NCBI GenBank assembly: GCA_021014945.1
Contig: MU266511.1
Coordinates: forward strand, 1-57,933
DNA: 57,933 bases
Direction: 5' to 3'
Source of the DNA: Leucogyrophana mollusca
Taxonomy: Eukaryota; Basidiomycota; Agaricomycetes; Boletales
Part shown: positions 56,225-57,933 of the stretch, piece after piece
How the letters are laid out: each line of letters opens with the position of its first letter
How positions within the stretch are numbered: position 1 is the first letter of the stretch
Notes under the pieces: generated by a model
The model's database searches: none
What the model saw: only the letters and a program-made list of their open reading frames with translations
What the model was told of the DNA's origin: nothing
Position numbers and translations under genes: made by a program

Positions 56225-57933
56225 GGGATCCTCGATACTATCTACCATCAGTCTGCCATATTTTATCTTCTCATTCTGTTTGATGTCGTTCGTTTTCTCT
56301 GGACTCACCTTACGTTTCTCCTTGACACATCGTTCGCCAACATACTGATTGCTCGCTATTGTTGCTCGCTCACTTTTCACGAGTCATATATTATTCTTGC
56401 GCACTCCCCGACATCTCCGTGGAATGTCCCCACAAATAACCCCACAACAGCCTGTGATACTGATGGAGTCCATCAAGGCTTCACTAGCAAGCTTCCCACA
56501 GGATATTGGCACTCAGTGTATAATCGACAGCGCGTCGTTTTTCCTGTGTCATCCTCTGCTCAACACCTCCAGTCTTCAGCGACAGAGTGATTCCTCCTAC
56601 ATAAGACTCGATTGTATCTCATGGCACCGCCGCAGACAGCCAAAAACCATGTACCACGTTCGGGATTAGGATCTTGAGACCGGGAGCCTCATAGACAGCT
56701 CTCCGCTTCTGAAAATGGAACAAGTGAACCGAAACAACGGAGACTTCACTACGTCAGTCTCCTTCTAATATAGGCTGTGTTTCGGCTTAAATAGGTTGTT
56801 CTGGTGTAAATATTCCATATTTTAGGTCACATATCCAGGCACGTGTCCATTTTGTAAGGATATGGAATCAATAATATGCGTGTGCAAAATGTTCAGCCCA
56901 TGTCTGTCCGTGGGAGCCCGCCCACGACTCCTCGCGACCACAAGGGACTTGGTATCGGATCGAGAATGGTCCCCACAGGCCAGCTTCGAACTTTGCGATT
57001 TTCAGAGACATCGTTTGTTTCTGTATATGTTTTTGTCACCGACGTCAACATCACGCGTACAGTCGGTGGTGCAGCGCTCCAATGTTCGCGAGTAAATCAG
57101 ATTTCCTTAACACTGCGGACGTTTTTTATAGGTATCATCCGGATCCTTCTGAGGCCCGAAGAACTCGTCGGCGCTCCGAGGTCATAGCCACTTCAGTTTA
57201 TCATGAAGCCGCCTTTGCGCAGATGACCTGCTCCATGCTTCTGTGATTGTAACCGTTCCAGTACGTATCGAATAGGTGCTTGGTGTCAGAGTGAGATTCT
57301 TACAGCGCTGATTGTCTTCTATATCTGCGGCAGTCCTAGGTGCGCAAGGTTGTGGACACTGAGACTCCTCGCTGAGCTCTCTGGACCCGGTCTTCGGTCT
57401 ACAAAGGAAACCGTCACCGCTTTCGCAAGCGGTTCCATCATCGTTCTTCCTGGGATGACGACCGCTCTTATTACTGATTCTCGCAACGAGTCCTTCGGAG
57501 TGCCGTGGGGTTAGCATCCCCTTAACTCCGTCCTCAAATGCAGCCGTACCTTAGTCTCTCAAATTCCCCGGGTCAACTCGTCTTGTACTCCCAAAGACAA
57601 AACCAAAACCATGACACTATTTTATTATCCTCGGAGAAACTCGATGATGTGGAGAAATGCACAGATAACTTCTACTCGGTTCCCGGCGAAATTGGCGCCC
57701 GACCTGTCAAGAGGTGTCGTTTCGATCTGGATGGTTCCGTGGTACATGTTATTTGAGAATCCGATAGTACGGTGGGCGAGAAGAATCAGGTTGACTTTTC
57801 GGGCATTAGCACTTCGTTTGCGCCATTTTCGGCTATTTGCCGAGTTGCCGAGAGCAGATTATTCATTCTCCGACACAGGTATTATTTCTTTTTATCTATT
57901 TTCTGTTAGACATACCCAGTACAATTCCGGCTA
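56225..57933. other. Unresolved 1.7 kb at the window edge
   Basis: No family is recognised. Some plus-strand segments look coding and flanked by splice-like signals, notably 56876-57010 (VQPMSVRGSPPTTPRDHKGL, then MVPTGQLRTLRF) and 57380-57510 (TVTAFASGSIIVLPGMTT). They could be exons of a gene that continues past 57933, but I could not build a continuous model. No RNA gene or repeat is seen. Confidence 0.35.

Noticed and set aside
1..57933. tRNA, rRNA, CRISPR arrays, insertion sequences, prophage or plasmid origins
   Set aside because: None seen; the window is intron-rich fungal nuclear DNA. Weak tRNA-like or repeat signals could still escape reading by eye.

Overview
The window looks like a stretch of nuclear DNA from a filamentous basidiomycete fungus, most probably an Agaricomycete. 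The genes carry many short spliceosomal introns (about 46-70 nt, with one 40-61 nt case), lie close together on both strands, and encode eukaryotic products such as cyclin H, SWI1, Rpb8, Mmm1, Rap1, Pescadillo and SmD2. I see no rRNA, tRNA, CRISPR array, insertion sequence or intact transposon. All gene models were assembled by hand from reading frame, splice signals and remembered family motifs. No alignment or database search was run.

Left part (1-25.4 kb): cyclin H (+), a DUF1764-type basic protein (-), SWI1/ARID (+), an arrestin-type ubiquitin-ligase adaptor (+), Rab5 (-), a secreted alginate-lyase-fold protein (-), a heavily split AMP-dependent acyl-CoA ligase (+), a large CNH-like plus GYF protein (-), a mitochondrial D-2-hydroxyacid dehydrogenase (+), a Con-6 stress/conidiation protein (+), RNA polymerase subunit Rpb8 (-), and an alpha/beta-hydrolase-like gene with a broken reading frame (+).

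Middle (25.4-31 kb): the accessory part. Two tandem secreted LPMO-like genes (AA16-type) have identical exon lengths apart from one extra intron. They sit in gene-poor spacers and are followed by Mmm1 (-).

Right part (31-58 kb): a tubulin-tyrosine-ligase-like protein (+), a coiled-coil protein of unknown function (-), CDK11/PITSLRE kinase (+), a BRCT-Myb Rap1-like telomere protein (-), a disordered protein with an in-frame minisatellite (-), a Sec7-PH Arf exchange factor (-), Pescadillo (-) and SmD2 (+) sharing a 134-bp divergent promoter, a decayed cellular RNA-dependent RNA polymerase (-), and a long RD/RE-rich protein with a possible eIF4E-binding motif (+). The last 1.7 kb could not be resolved.

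The genes do not form one pathway. The order is a housekeeping mosaic with a secreted-enzyme insert. The most unusual items are a 19-exon ligase gene with 4-, 10- and 14-nt exons whose phases only work if those exons are used, two introns that need GC-AG splicing, the CNH-GYF architecture, the LPMO tandem pair, and the RdRP fossil. I found no convincing novel multi-gene system.
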